Source: UBA5189 sp035631615 (GTDB lineage Bacteria; Chloroflexota; Limnocylindria; Limnocylindrales; CSP1-4). Taken from it: DNA of 64,000 nt. The stretch lies in NCBI GenBank assembly GCA_035631615.1, contig DASQIK010000003.1:1-64000 (forward strand). The letters are read 5' to 3'. The notes below the pieces were generated by a model. The model was not told where the DNA came from and searched no databases. It worked only from the letters and a program-made list of their open reading frames with translations. The translations under genes were made by a program, and so were the position numbers. Shown here piece after piece: positions 1-7,973 of this stretch (position 1 is the stretch's first letter; every line of letters begins with the position of its first letter).

Positions 1-114
1 GAGCGGCAGGTTGCGCTCGGCCGGTTCGTCGAGTACTACAACGACGTGCGCCCTCACCTGGGCCTCGGCGGACAGACACCTCGTCAGCGGCTTCTGCTGA
101 AGTTGGCCGCGTGA
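1..114 (+). CDS. IS transposase, C-terminal end only (cut by window edge)
   Basis: The open frame runs from base 1 to a TGA at 112-114 and encodes 37 residues. They carry the YYNDVRPH and TPRQRL signatures that end the DDE integrase-core domain of IS481/IS3-type transposases. The catalytic core lies outside the window. The gene would cut and paste or copy its own element and has no link to the folate genes that follow. Family assignment from this tail alone is good for the DDE/rve superfamily and weaker for IS481 specifically. Confidence 0.8.
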   Translation, partial: ERQVALGRFVEYYNDVRPHLGLGGQTPRQRLLLKLAA

Positions 115-115
115 C

Positions 116-141
116 TGATACCAACGTCTTGGGGGACTACA
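116..141 (+). repeat. probable right terminus of the insertion sequence
   Basis: Directly after the transposase stop lies TGATACCAACGTC followed by TTGGGGGACTACA. The placement just past the stop and the terminal ACA fit the right end of an IS481-like element. The left end is outside the window, so the inverted repeat and the target duplication cannot be verified. Confidence 0.35.
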
Positions 142-175
142 TCTAGCCCGCTTCCGTGATGCCACACTCGGCCTC

Positions 176-628
176 GTGACCGACCAGTCGAATCCCGCCG
201 GCCTCGATCCGCTGCGGCCGGCGCCTGCCGGCATGACCGCCGCCGAGCTGCGACCGCCGGTTGTCGCGGAATCGGGTGATCCGTTCGCCGCGGCGCGGGT
301 CGTCGAGCTCCTGGCGAGGCTGCCGCGCGGCCGCGCGGTCCCGCTGGCGTCGATCGTCGACCGGCTGAACGCCATGTACCTCGACTGGCTGTTCGAGTCG
401 CGGGTCGTGGCAGACGCGGTGATCCAGCTCCAGGCGAACTGGCTGGCGGACTACCGGAACGCGAGCGGCATCGTCTTCGACGACGGACCCGCCGGGCCGA
501 TGCTCATGATCGAGGACTCGTCGCGGGTCGATCCGTGGATCGTGCGCCAGGCAGCCCGGCTCGCGGCCGAATGTCGAGACGTGCTCGATGCATTCAGCCG
601 GCGCGACCGGCGCGCGGGCGAGGGCTGA
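176..628 (+). CDS. conserved-looking hypothetical protein, 150 aa
   Basis: I do not recognise this soluble protein. It has no signal peptide or membrane segment. The N-terminal 40 residues are proline/alanine-rich and probably disordered. The rest alternates hydrophobic and charged residues as in a small alpha/beta domain, with RVVELLARLPRGRAV, VIQLQANWLADYRN and FDDGPAGPMLMIEDSS as its more distinctive segments. The GTG start at 176 sits 7 bases after a weak -10-like CACACT (163-168), the same geometry seen at other leaderless starts here. It lies alone between the IS end and pabB. Confidence 0.6.
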   Translation: MTDQSNPAGLDPLRPAPAGMTAAELRPPVVAESGDPFAAARVVELLARLPRGRAVPLASIVDRLNAMYLDWLFESRVVADAVIQLQANWLADYRNASGIVFDDGPAGPMLMIEDSSRVDPWIVRQAARLAAECRDVLDAFSRRDRRAGEG

Positions 629-691
629 CGCCGCTCACGGAGTCGTCGTCGTCGTGGCAACGGCCCGAGAGGCCGCCGATCGGCCGGTCGA

Positions 692-697
692 TATGAT
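692..697 (+). promoter_or_regulatory. leaderless-type -10 element for pabB
   Basis: TATGAT lies 7 bases before the ATG at 705, with no Shine-Dalgarno sequence between them. Transcription would start at or next to the start codon. This decides the PabB start in favour of 705 over the in-frame ATG at 693, which lies inside the hexamer. Confidence 0.55.
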
Positions 698-704
698 CGG
701 GTGG

Positions 705-2132
705 ATGCACGAACAGCCTGCCCGTCTCGAGGAGGGCCACGCGCCCGGTATCCGCCTCGTCGAGCTCCCGGAGCTTGCCGGGCTGGCGCCGATCGACGTC
801 GCCGAGCGCTTCGGCGACCTGCCGGGCCTCGCGCTGCTCGAAAGCGCCCGGCCGGGCCGCAACGCCCGCTGGACCTACCTCACGGCGGACCCGGTCGCGG
901 TCCTCGAGGCGCCCGCGGAGGGACCCGACCCCTTCTCGAACGCCCGCCGGCTGCTCGCCCGCCTGGCATCGGACACCGTCGCAGACCTGTGGGCGCCGCC
1001 GTTCCTCGGCGGGCTGGCGGGCTTCCTGGGGTATGACCTCGGTCGCCGGCTCGAGCGCATCCTGTCCCTGGCCCGCGCCGACCAGGAGCTGCCCGTCCTG
1101 CGCCTCGCGCTCCACGACTGGGTCATCGCCTGGGATCGCCGCGATGGGCGGGCGTGGCTCGGCGGCCGCGCGGTCGACGAACGAGTCAGACGGCTCGATG
1201 CACGACTTGCCGAGGTTCGCGACCGGCTGGCCGAGCCCACGCGGAGCTGCCGCGCGGCGGACGACGACACCCCGCCGTTCGAGCTCCGCTCCGGCCTCGA
1301 TCGCCCTGCATACCAGGCTGGCGTCGAGGCGATTCGCCAGCTCATCGCCGACGGCGAGCTGTACCAGGCGAATCTCGCGCGCCGCCTCGAAACGCCCTTC
1401 CGCGGCGACCCGTGGCCGCTGTATCGCCGGCTGCGGACCGGCGACCCCGCGCTGTTCGCGGCGTACCTCGACCTCGGCGCGAACCCGCTGACCGGTGCGC
1501 CGCGAGCGATCGTGTCGGCGTCGCCGGAGCCCTTCCTGTCCGTGTCGCGGGACGGTGTCGTCGCCACGAACCCGATCAAGGGCACGCGCCCGCGCGGCCG
1601 CGACCACGACGACGATCGGCGGCTCGCGCGGGAGCTGCTCGCATCGGCGAAGGATCGCGCGGAGAACGTGATGATCGTCGACGTCCTCCGCAACGATCTG
1701 GGTCGCGTGTGCCGGCCGGGCAGCGTCCGCGTCCCGCGCCTGTGCCGGCTGGAGCGGACGGCGGCAGTCCAGCATCTCGTCAGCACGGTCACGGGCCGGC
1801 TCCAACCCGGGCGCGACGCCTTCGACCTCCTCGCGGCGTCGTTCCCCGGTGGGTCGATCACCGGCGCACCCAAGATCCGGGCGATGGAGCTGCTCGAGGG
1901 CCTCGAGCCGGTGCGGCGCGGGCCGTACACGGGGATCGCGGGCTGGCTCGGACCCGATGGCGCGATGGCGACCAGCATCCTGATCCGGACCTTCGTCGCG
2001 GATGGCGAGCGGCTGAGCCTGCACGTCGGTGGCGGGATCACCTGGCGCAGCGACCCCGCGGCCGAGTGGGACGAGACGGTCGCGAAGGCGCGCGGGCCGC
2101 TGTCCGCGATCGGCGCACGCGAGGTCGCGTGA
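705..2132 (+). CDS. pabB: aminodeoxychorismate synthase component I (PabB)
   Basis: PabB converts chorismate plus ammonia (from a glutamine amidotransferase) to 4-amino-4-deoxychorismate, the first step of p-aminobenzoate and folate synthesis. The 475-residue protein shows the chorismate-binding domain in its C-terminal 260 residues. It has the PIKGT motif, whose lysine is typical of PabB rather than anthranilate synthase, then RNDLGR, and the FPGGSITGAPKIRAMELL block. The N-terminal half is the usual degenerate lid domain. Its stop overlaps the pabC start by 4 bases (GTGA), so the two are translationally coupled. No pabA amidotransferase gene is seen here. TrpE is the main alternative and is disfavoured by PIKGT. 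Confidence 0.93.
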   Translation: MHEQPARLEEGHAPGIRLVELPELAGLAPIDVAERFGDLPGLALLESARPGRNARWTYLTADPVAVLEAPAEGPDPFSNARRLLARLASDTVADLWAPPFLGGLAGFLGYDLGRRLERILSLARADQELPVLRLALHDWVIAWDRRDGRAWLGGRAVDERVRRLDARLAEVRDRLAEPTRSCRAADDDTPPFELRSGLDRPAYQAGVEAIRQLIADGELYQANLARRLETPFRGDPWPLYRRLRTGDPALFAAYLDLGANPLTGAPRAIVSASPEPFLSVSRDGVVATNPIKGTRPRGRDHDDDRRLARELLASAKDRAENVMIVDVLRNDLGRVCRPGSVRVPRLCRLERTAAVQHLVSTVTGRLQPGRDAFDLLAASFPGGSITGAPKIRAMELLEGLEPVRRGPYTGIAGWLGPDGAMATSILIRTFVADGERLSLHVGGGITWRSDPAAEWDETVAKARGPLSAIGAREVA

Positions 2133-3052
2133 GCGGCGCACCGCGCGAGCTCGCCGGCCGGCACGTCTGGATCGACGGCGAGCTGCAGGCCGCCGACGCG
2201 CCCCACCTCTCGGTGTTCGATCGGGGCTTCCAGCTCGGCGATGGCGTGTTCGAGACGCTCCGCGCGCGCGCCGGGCGCCCGACCGAGCTCGCCGAGCACC
2301 TCGCGCGGCTTCGCCGCTCCGCCGCCGGCCTCGACATCGATCTCGGCGCGTCGCTCGAGTCCGACATCACCGCGGGAATCGCGGCGCTCCTCGACGCCGA
2401 GGCGCTTGACAGCCCGGACGGCGACGCCTCCATCCGCATCACGGTGAGCCGCGGTACGAGCGCCGGCCGAGGCCTCCTCCCGCCGGAGCGACCGGCCGCG
2501 ACGGTCGTCATCCAGGCGTGGCCGGTGCTGCCACCACCCGCCGACCATCTCCAGCGCGGCCTGCACCTGATCGTCAGCGCGGTCCGGCGCGATCCCGAGA
2601 ACCCGCTCGTCGGGCTCAAGACGACGAGTCGCGCTGACTACGTGTACGCGCGGCTCGAGGCCCGGCGCGCCGGTGGCGACGACGCCCTCTTCCTGACCAC
2701 CGACGGTCACCTCTCCGAGGCGACGAGCGCGAATATCTTCCTCGTGCGCGGCGGATCACTGGCGACGCCCGCACTGGCGTGCGCGATCCTGCCCGGCACG
2801 ACGCGCACGTGGATCCTCCGGTGGGCCGCCGAAACGGGCCTCCAGCCATCGGAGACGTGGCTCACCACCGCGGACCTTGCCGGCGCGGATGAGGCGTTCC
2901 TGTGCTCGAGCGTCGCCGGCATCCTGCCGGTCACCCGCGTCGACGGCGCACCCATCGGGAGCGGGCTGCCCGGCCCGCGGACGCAGCAGGCTCGGGCCGC
3001 CCGCGAGGCGTTCATCCGCGATCCATCAGACCGGGGAGCGGGAGCGGCGTGA
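2129..3052 (+). CDS. pabC: aminodeoxychorismate lyase / class IV PLP aminotransferase (PabC-like)
   Basis: This is a fold-type IV pyridoxal-phosphate enzyme of 307 residues, coupled to pabB by a GTGA overlap. In that context it most likely eliminates pyruvate from aminodeoxychorismate to give p-aminobenzoate. The N-terminal part has the family pattern DRGFQLGDGVFETLR. The presumed Schiff-base lysine is in VGLKTTSRADYV, and the LSEATSANIF segment that binds the cofactor phosphate is intact. Branched-chain or D-amino-acid aminotransferases share this fold and cannot be excluded from sequence alone; the coupling to PabB is the main argument for PabC. Confidence 0.85.
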   Translation: MSGAPRELAGRHVWIDGELQAADAPHLSVFDRGFQLGDGVFETLRARAGRPTELAEHLARLRRSAAGLDIDLGASLESDITAGIAALLDAEALDSPDGDASIRITVSRGTSAGRGLLPPERPAATVVIQAWPVLPPPADHLQRGLHLIVSAVRRDPENPLVGLKTTSRADYVYARLEARRAGGDDALFLTTDGHLSEATSANIFLVRGGSLATPALACAILPGTTRTWILRWAAETGLQPSETWLTTADLAGADEAFLCSSVAGILPVTRVDGAPIGSGLPGPRTQQARAAREAFIRDPSDRGAGAA

Positions 3053-3387
3053 CCCGCGACGAGCTCGTCCGGAGCACGCGCCAGCTCATCGACGAGGGCG
3101 ACCGGCTCGTGGCGAACCCGAGCCTTGCCGCGCTGAAGGTCTGGCTCCAGCTCACGGACGACCTGCTCGCGCGCGCCTGGGGCTCGATGGACCGCTACCA
3201 CCTGGCGTGGCTCCAGGTCGGGCGCCCGGGCGCCAGCGTCCGCGGGCGCGCGATGACGGACGAGGAGGAAGCCGCCTACGTCCGCGACGTCGCGAGCGCG
3301 AAGACGGCGGTGCTGCGGATGAGCGTCGAGGCGCTCACCCGGCACGCGATGCCGTTCGTGGGCGAGACCCGGGTCAGTGCTTCTTGA
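3049..3387 (+). CDS. hypothetical protein coupled to pabC, 112 aa
   Basis: I do not recognise this small soluble protein. It looks all-helical, with several amphipathic helices (for example ELVRSTRQLIDEGDRLV and AAYVRDVASAKTAVLRMSVEAL) and no membrane segment. The GTG start overlaps the pabC stop by 4 bases, making it the third gene of the pab operon. Nothing in the sequence ties it to folate synthesis. It ends 59 bases before the convergent acetyltransferase gene. Confidence 0.65.
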   Translation: MTRDELVRSTRQLIDEGDRLVANPSLAALKVWLQLTDDLLARAWGSMDRYHLAWLQVGRPGASVRGRAMTDEEEAAYVRDVASAKTAVLRMSVEALTRHAMPFVGETRVSAS

Positions 3388-3445
3388 TCGACGTCGTCAT
3401 CTCGCGCTGTCGAGGCGCGCGGCGTAGCAGATGACGCTGTGCTTG

Positions 3446-3952
3446 TCAGACCGATCGCACCAGGATGGTCCGATCCTCCCGGTCGAAATCGTACCCGGGG
3501 ATCGCGGGGGTTCCATAGAGATTCTGGGTATGCGGCCCGGTCTCGATCTCGAAGCCCATGGCCCGGTGGAACGCGATCGAGGTCCGATTGCCCGGCCACG
3601 TGATCGCCCGCACCTCGTGCCGGCCGGCCCGCCGGGCATCCTCGAAGAACCGCTCGTACAGCTCTCGGCCGAGGCCATGCAGCCGCAGGTTCGGGTTCGT
3701 CCCGATCAGCCGGCAGTAGGCGACGTTCGACTGGTCCGGCGAGTGGAAGCCGACCAGGAAGCCGGCGAGAGCGCCGTCGGTCGTCTCGGCGAGCCATGAC
3801 GTGCCGGTGAAGTGCTGGAGCCACAGCCTCGGCAGCAGGAAGTCCATCTTCCGGCCGCCCCACCAGTCGTCGATCACCCGGACGACGGTCTGATAGTCGG
3901 CCTCCGTGGGCCGGCGAAAGACGACGACGCCGATCTCGGTCGCGTCCGGCAT
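3446..3952 (-). CDS. GNAT-family N-acetyltransferase
   Basis: The 168-residue protein has the GNAT fold. It shows a beta-4 segment LAGFLVGFHSP, the acetyl-CoA pyrophosphate loop region RLHGLGRELYERFF, and the late RTSIAFHRAMGFE motif that is very typical of the family. It would transfer an acyl group from acyl-CoA to an amine; the substrate is not predictable. The ATG at 3952 overlaps the stop of the membrane-protein gene upstream (ATGA), so the two are made from one message. Confidence 0.88.
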   Translation of the reverse strand: MPDATEIGVVVFRRPTEADYQTVVRVIDDWWGGRKMDFLLPRLWLQHFTGTSWLAETTDGALAGFLVGFHSPDQSNVAYCRLIGTNPNLRLHGLGRELYERFFEDARRAGRHEVRAITWPGNRTSIAFHRAMGFEIETGPHTQNLYGTPAIPGYDFDREDRTILVRSV

Positions 3953-4494
3953 CAGCGCTGGACCGGGCCCGACGTGGCGCCCCACCAGGCGGTCAGCACC
4001 GCGACGATCGCGACGGCAGGGACGAGCAGCCCGAACGTCTCCGAGAGGTAGCTGAGCGGCCCGAGGACGCCGCCCTCGCTCTGTGCGAACAGCCACAGGC
4101 CAAGGAACCCGGCGACGACGCCGCCCAGCGCGATCGCGACGGCGATCCGGACCACGGTCGGCCTGGGAACAGGCGTCGCGGCGCGGTCCGGCACCGCCGC
4201 CCGAGCCATCAGCAGACCGACGATCGCACCCATGCCCCCGGCAATGAACGGGAGCCCGAACGGGTAGGCGAGCACCCCACCCATGCCGACGATGGCCATG
4301 GCACCGACGATGGCCGCGATCACGGCGCGTGCGATCGGTCCGCCCAGCGCGGCGCGCGTCCCGGACCCGGCGGCCGCGCCGGGCTCGCCACGCTCGGGTC
4401 GCGGGGCGAATCGCGCCGACGGCGGCTCGGACAGCGGCCGCGGGCGCGGTCTCGTCGCGGCTGGGATGCGGTCGCCCGGATCGGTGCCTGCCAC
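3952..4494 (-). CDS. multi-pass membrane protein of unknown function
   Basis: The protein has 180 residues. The first 50 are Pro/Arg-rich and probably cytoplasmic. At least four hydrophobic stretches follow: IARAVIAAIVGAMAIVGMGG, the segment around IAGGMGAIVGLLMA, VVRIAVAIALGGVVAGFLGL, and one near FGLLVPAVAIVAVLTAWWG. I recognise no transporter signature. The GTG start at 4494 is chosen because a TACGAT -10 hexamer sits 6 bases upstream and no upstream ATG fits. The gene is divergent from the one at 4544 and coupled to the acetyltransferase downstream. Confidence 0.65.
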   Translation of the reverse strand: MAGTDPGDRIPAATRPRPRPLSEPPSARFAPRPERGEPGAAAGSGTRAALGGPIARAVIAAIVGAMAIVGMGGVLAYPFGLPFIAGGMGAIVGLLMARAAVPDRAATPVPRPTVVRIAVAIALGGVVAGFLGLWLFAQSEGGVLGPLSYLSETFGLLVPAVAIVAVLTAWWGATSGPVQR

Positions 4495-4500
4495 GAGGGC

Positions 4501-4506
4501 ATCGTA
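4501..4506 (-). promoter_or_regulatory. leaderless-type -10 element for the 4494 gene
   Basis: On the minus strand TACGAT stands 6 bases before the GTG at 4494. It lies only 24 bases from the divergent TAGACT element, so both promoters share a region of about 40 bases. Confidence 0.5.
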
Positions 4507-4530
4507 CCGGCGTGGCCGGGATGCGCACGG

Positions 4531-4536
4531 TAGACT
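4531..4536 (+). promoter_or_regulatory. leaderless-type -10 element for the 4544 gene
   Basis: TAGACT is followed by 7 bases and then the GTG at 4544. There is no ribosome-binding site and no clear -35 hexamer. Confidence 0.5.
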
Positions 4537-4543
4537 CGCGATC

Positions 4544-5026
4544 GTGAGCCACCCCAGCCTCGGCCTTCCTCCCAGCGACATGTCCGCCGGTGATCCGGCT
4601 GCTGCCTCGGCGCTCCGAAGTGGCGGCGCGCGCCTGCGTGGCCGCGCCTTCGCGGCGGCCCTGGACCTCGATCCGACGATCTCCGAGCGCCATGACGAGG
4701 TCGTCCGGGCGGCGCTCCTGGCGGACCTCGAGGCGTTCGTCGATCGACTCGCCGTCGCCATCTCGAGCGGCGACCCCGGGGCCATGGCAACCTTCGCCGA
4801 CCTCGTGGCGGTTCGCTACCGCAAGCGCAAGATCGCCATGGACGACGTGATCACGCTGTGCGAGGGCCTGCGCCGCGCCGCAGCGTCCGCGGTCGAGCCG
4901 ACTGCCGAGCCCGCGGTCGACGCGTCCATCGATGCCGCGATCGCGGTGTTCAAGTGGTACCGCAGGCTCGCCGGCGACGCGCGGAAGCGGAACCCGTTCC
5001 TCGCCTACATCTACAAGGGCGCCTGA
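4544..5026 (+). CDS. hypothetical helical protein, 160 aa
   Basis: The start GTG follows a leaderless-type -10. The protein is alanine-rich, helical and without membrane segments. It has a distinctive ending with FKWYRRLAGDARKRNPFLAYIYKG and a central stretch FADLVAVRYRKRKIAMDDV. I recognise no family. The neighbouring DUF433 gene starts one base after its stop, so they form a two-gene operon; the DUF433 family often appears as an antitoxin-like partner, but nothing in this protein resembles a known toxin. Confidence 0.6.
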   Translation: MSHPSLGLPPSDMSAGDPAAASALRSGGARLRGRAFAAALDLDPTISERHDEVVRAALLADLEAFVDRLAVAISSGDPGAMATFADLVAVRYRKRKIAMDDVITLCEGLRRAAASAVEPTAEPAVDASIDAAIAVFKWYRRLAGDARKRNPFLAYIYKGA

Positions 5027-5027
5027 G

Positions 5028-5345
5028 GTGACAATCAAGTGGGTCGTGTCCGACCCGCTGGTGATGAACGGCGAGCCGTTCTGCTACGGCACCCGCCTGA
5101 CGGTCCGAAACATCCTCGAGCTCCGGAGCGCGGGCTACACGCTCGGCAGGATGCTCAAGGATCACCCGGAGCTGCGCCGGATGGGCGTCGCCGCCGCGTA
5201 TGAGTACGCCGGCCGCTATCGCGACCGGTACGCCGACTTCTTCGAGCAGGACGGCTCGCTTCGCGGGCCCGGCTACTCGGAGGCGGAGGCCGACGGCCTC
5301 CCGAGCCAGTACCGCATCCCGGGCGTGGTGATCAAGCCCGCCTGA
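5028..5345 (+). CDS. DUF433 domain protein (antitoxin-like)
   Basis: Of 105 residues, about 10-75 form a DUF433 domain. It shows the pattern of a 'G-x-P-x-x-x-GTRLTV' opening, here NGEPFCYGTRLTV, followed by ILELRSAGYTLGRMLKDHPELRRMGVAAAYEYA. DUF433 proteins have a DNA-binding-like helical fold, and several serve as antitoxins of PIN-type toxins. No PIN-domain partner is adjacent here. The C-terminal tail RIPGVVIKPA is short and unassigned. Confidence 0.75.
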   Translation: MTIKWVVSDPLVMNGEPFCYGTRLTVRNILELRSAGYTLGRMLKDHPELRRMGVAAAYEYAGRYRDRYADFFEQDGSLRGPGYSEAEADGLPSQYRIPGVVIKPA

Positions 5346-5402
5346 GCTCGGTCGGCGACCCGGCTCCCGAGCCACCGAGGCGCGCAGGATCTCCATCGGG
5401 TC

Positions 5403-5418
5403 TTCACATTCGGTTCAC
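5403..5418 (+). promoter_or_regulatory. candidate OmpR-family regulator box (TTCAC direct repeats)
   Basis: TTCAC occurs at 5403-5407 and again at 5414-5418, an 11-base period as expected for a tandem winged-helix regulator dimer. It lies 50-65 bases upstream of the membrane-protein gene that precedes the response regulator/kinase pair, so autoregulation is plausible but unproven. Confidence 0.35.
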
Positions 5419-5468
5419 GACCCGGCGCGAGGCTGTGGCCATCGACCTTCCACCAAGGAGATGACCAC

Positions 5469-5918
5469 ATGAACGGGCGATCGATCGCCAGCTTCCTCCT
5501 CAGCCTCATCGTCGTCGGCATCCTCGTCGCCGTCGGCGTCGGCATCTACCAGGCCGGCGTGGCCCAGGGCGTCATCGATGCCGGGCGCTTCCCGGCGGGT
5601 GCCGCGGTTCCCGTGGCCGGGTACGGCTACGGCGGCTACCACGACGGCGGCTTCGGCTTCCTCGGCCTGCTGTTTCCACTCCTCTTCCTGTTCCTGATCT
5701 TCGGCGTCATTCGGGCGATCTTCTGGCGCGGACGCGGCTGGGGCCACCACGGCTACGCCGGTCGTGGCTGGGACAGGGGACCCGGTTGGGATCGCGAGAG
5801 CGCCATCGCCGACTGGCACAAGCGGCTCCACGAGGCTGAGGGCGATCCGGCCTCGCCCGGGTCTTCCGGCTCCTCCAGCTCGTCACCGGGCAGTCCAGGC
5901 GCCTCCTCGTCGCGCTGA
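5469..5918 (+). CDS. small membrane protein upstream of two-component system
   Basis: The 149-residue protein has an N-terminal membrane segment (ASFLLSLIVVGILVAVGVGI), a Gly/Tyr-rich linker, and a second segment (FLGLLFPLLFLFLIFGVIRA). It ends in a cytoplasmic tail that is first Arg/Gly/Trp-rich and then a low-complexity Ser/Pro stretch. A clear ribosome-binding site (AAGGAG) precedes the ATG. The region ADWHKRLHEAEGD resembles the short conserved tail of small Chloroflexota/actinobacterial membrane proteins found next to two-component systems. It could be a sensor accessory or a target of the regulator; this is inference from position. Confidence 0.65.
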   Translation: MNGRSIASFLLSLIVVGILVAVGVGIYQAGVAQGVIDAGRFPAGAAVPVAGYGYGGYHDGGFGFLGLLFPLLFLFLIFGVIRAIFWRGRGWGHHGYAGRGWDRGPGWDRESAIADWHKRLHEAEGDPASPGSSGSSSSSPGSPGASSSR

Positions 5919-5958
5919 GCGCGACCCGGCCATTGGGGCCGGTTCCCCCTCCAAGCTC

Positions 5959-5983
5959 GGCGGCCGTCATCGCGACGGCCGCC
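5959..5983 (+). terminator. hairpin terminator candidate
   Basis: GGCGGCCGTC, a 5-base loop and GACGGCCGCC form a perfect 10-bp stem, followed by GATTTCCTT. It separates the membrane-protein gene from the response regulator, which has its own promoter at 6005. Confidence 0.6.
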
Positions 5984-6004
5984 GATTTCCTTCCAGAAAC
6001 TCCC

Positions 6005-6010
6005 TAGAGT
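6005..6010 (+). promoter_or_regulatory. leaderless-type -10 element for the response regulator
   Basis: TAGAGT is followed by 8 bases and the ATG at 6019. No Shine-Dalgarno sequence lies between. Confidence 0.5.
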
Positions 6011-6018
6011 GACCCGCG

Positions 6019-6702
6019 ATGCAGACCGTCCTGGTCGTCGACGACGAACCGAAGATCGCCAGGCTCGCGCGCGACTACCTCGAGCACGCCGGGTACGCGG
6101 TGCTGATCGCGGGCGACGGCCCATCAGCCGTCCAGGTCGCGCGCACGCGGCATCCCGACCTGGTGGTGCTGGACCTCGGCCTGCCCCGCCTCGACGGCCT
6201 CGAGGTGCTGCGGTCCATCCGGTCCACCGGCGCCATGCCGGTGGTCGTGCTCACGGCGCGGGACACCGAGCTCGACAAGCTCCTCGGGCTCGAGCTCGGA
6301 GCCGATGACTACGTCACCAAGCCATTCAGTCCGCGCGAGCTCGTCGCTCGAGTCCGCGCCGTGCTGCGCCGCTCCGAACGCGCGCCCGAGACGGGAGATC
6401 GCATCGCGGTCGGCGACCTGGTCCTCGACGTCCCGCGAATGCGGGCGACCGTCGCCGAGCGGCCGATCGAGCTGACGCCGACGGAGTTCTCGCTGCTCGC
6501 GACCCTCGCTCGCCATCCCGGTCGCGTGTTCACCCGATCACAGCTCCTCGACGCGGCCCACGGCGAGGCCTTCGAGGCCTACGAGCGCGCCATCGATGCG
6601 CACGTGAAGAACATCCGCCGCAAGCTCGAGCCGGAGCCCGCCCGCCCGCGCTACCTGCTCACGGTGTACGGCGTCGGCTACCGCCTGGCGGAGCCGGAGT
6701 GA
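6019..6702 (+). CDS. OmpR-family response regulator
   Basis: The 227-residue protein has a receiver domain (about 1-115). Its acidic pocket is D8/D9, the phospho-acceptor is D52 in VVLDLGLP, and the switch lysine is in VTKPFSP. A winged-helix DNA-binding domain follows (about 130-225) with LTPTEFSLLATLARHPGRV, the recognition region RAIDAHVKNIRRKLE, and YGVGYRLAE. The length is normal. Its stop overlaps the kinase start (GTGA), so regulator and sensor are made together. Signal and targets are unknown. Confidence 0.93.
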   Translation: MQTVLVVDDEPKIARLARDYLEHAGYAVLIAGDGPSAVQVARTRHPDLVVLDLGLPRLDGLEVLRSIRSTGAMPVVVLTARDTELDKLLGLELGADDYVTKPFSPRELVARVRAVLRRSERAPETGDRIAVGDLVLDVPRMRATVAERPIELTPTEFSLLATLARHPGRVFTRSQLLDAAHGEAFEAYERAIDAHVKNIRRKLEPEPARPRYLLTVYGVGYRLAEPE

Positions 6703-7922
6703 CGGCGCCGTCCGGGCCGGCGCGGTCGTCGGGCAAGCCGGACTGGTGGCCCGACGAGGAGGCGTGGCCGCCGCGCGGGGAGCGACGCGCCTGGACGGGC
6801 CCCTCGGACTGGGAGGCCCGCCGGCGGGAGTGGCGTGCGAGGCGGATGCGCTACGGCGGCGGTGGCTACGGCGGCATGCGCCGCGGGTTCGGGTGCCTGA
6901 TCACCCTGATGGCGACGCTCGTCGTGTCGATCGGCGTCCTGGTCCTGTGGCTGCTCGGCGGCCTGCTCGGCCTGTCGACCAACGAGGGCTTCCTCGCCTC
7001 GCTCGCGCGTCCGGCCGGCCTGGTCGTGCTCGTCGTCGGGATCATCGCGCTCGTGATCGGGATCCGCATCGCCCGCAGCGTCGCGGCGCCCCTGTCCGAG
7101 CTGGTCGATGCGGCGGGCCGCATCGAGGCGGCCGACTACTCGGTGCGCGTCACCGAGCCGATCGGCGGCCGCGGCGAGCTGCGCGGTTTGACCCGCGCCT
7201 TCAACGAGATGGCCGCGCGACTGGAGGCAGAGGATGCAACCCGCCGCCGGCTGCTCGCGGACGTGAGCCACGAGCTGCGGACGCCGCTCGCGGTGATCCA
7301 GGGCAACCTCGAGGCGCTGCTCGACGGCGTCTACCCGCCGGACGAGCACCACATCGGCCCGATCCTCGACGAGGTTCGGGTCATGGAGCGGCTCGTCGAC
7401 GACCTGCGCACGCTGAGCCTTGCCGAGGCCGGTGCGCTGCCGCTGCACCGGGAGCCAACCGACCCGGCCATCCTGCTCGAGGACGTCGCCGCCGCACATC
7501 GGGCACGCGCCGAGGCCGCGGGGTTGGCGATCACGGTCGCGGTCCACGGAGCACTCCCATCCGTCGACGTCGACCCCGTTCGAATCCGGCAGGTCGTGTC
7601 GAACCTCGTGGACAACGCGATCCGCGCGATGACGGCCGCCGCTCCCACCTCGGACGGCGATCCGGCCGGGAGCACGATCGCCCTGTCCGCCGGCGTTGCC
7701 GACGGCAGGCTCTCGATCGAGGTCGTCGACGACGGCCCCGGGATCCCGCCCGAGCTCCTCGGCTCGGTCTTCGACCGGTTTGCGAAGTCCGCCGAGTCTC
7801 GCGGCTCCGGCCTCGGCCTGTCGATCGCGCGGGCCATCGCGACCGCCCATGGCGGCACCATCACGGCCGAGTCTCCGGCCGCCGCCCGCGGCACGCGGAT
7901 GCGGATCAGCCTGCCCCTGTAA
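6699..7922 (+). CDS. HAMP sensor histidine kinase
   Basis: The 407-residue protein begins with a 60-residue Arg/Gly/Trp-rich cytoplasmic stretch. Two membrane segments follow (about 68-95 and 105-128) with only a very short external loop, so the signal is probably sensed in the membrane. A HAMP domain leads to the H-box DVSHELRTPLAVIQGN with the phospho-accepting histidine near residue 190. The ATPase domain has N-box SNLVDNAIRAM, G1 VVDDGPGIP, F-box and GSGLGLSIARAIA. It is coupled to the regulator by a 4-base overlap. The lack of a sizeable sensor domain is the main peculiarity. Confidence 0.92.
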   Translation: MTAPSGPARSSGKPDWWPDEEAWPPRGERRAWTGPSDWEARRREWRARRMRYGGGGYGGMRRGFGCLITLMATLVVSIGVLVLWLLGGLLGLSTNEGFLASLARPAGLVVLVVGIIALVIGIRIARSVAAPLSELVDAAGRIEAADYSVRVTEPIGGRGELRGLTRAFNEMAARLEAEDATRRRLLADVSHELRTPLAVIQGNLEALLDGVYPPDEHHIGPILDEVRVMERLVDDLRTLSLAEAGALPLHREPTDPAILLEDVAAAHRARAEAAGLAITVAVHGALPSVDVDPVRIRQVVSNLVDNAIRAMTAAAPTSDGDPAGSTIALSAGVADGRLSIEVVDDGPGIPPELLGSVFDRFAKSAESRGSGLGLSIARAIATAHGGTITAESPAAARGTRMRISLPL

Positions 7923-7960
7923 TCCCCACCTGGCCGGTCGGGTATCGGGCCACCTTGGTG

Positions 7961-7966
7961 TACCCT
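7961..7966 (+). promoter_or_regulatory. leaderless-type -10 element for the DUF59 gene
   Basis: TACCCT stands 7 bases before the ATG at 7974 and 4 bases before an in-frame GTG at 7971. The usual spacing in this window favours the ATG. Confidence 0.45.
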
Positions 7967-7973
7967 GACCGTG

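Noticed and set aside
594..2141. A 515-codon open frame antisense to pabB, and similar long antisense frames at 875-2710, 7331-8281 and 35885-37708 (minus strand)
   Set aside because: They are Arg/Pro/Ala-rich shadows that arise in GC-rich DNA opposite real genes. They show no family motifs.
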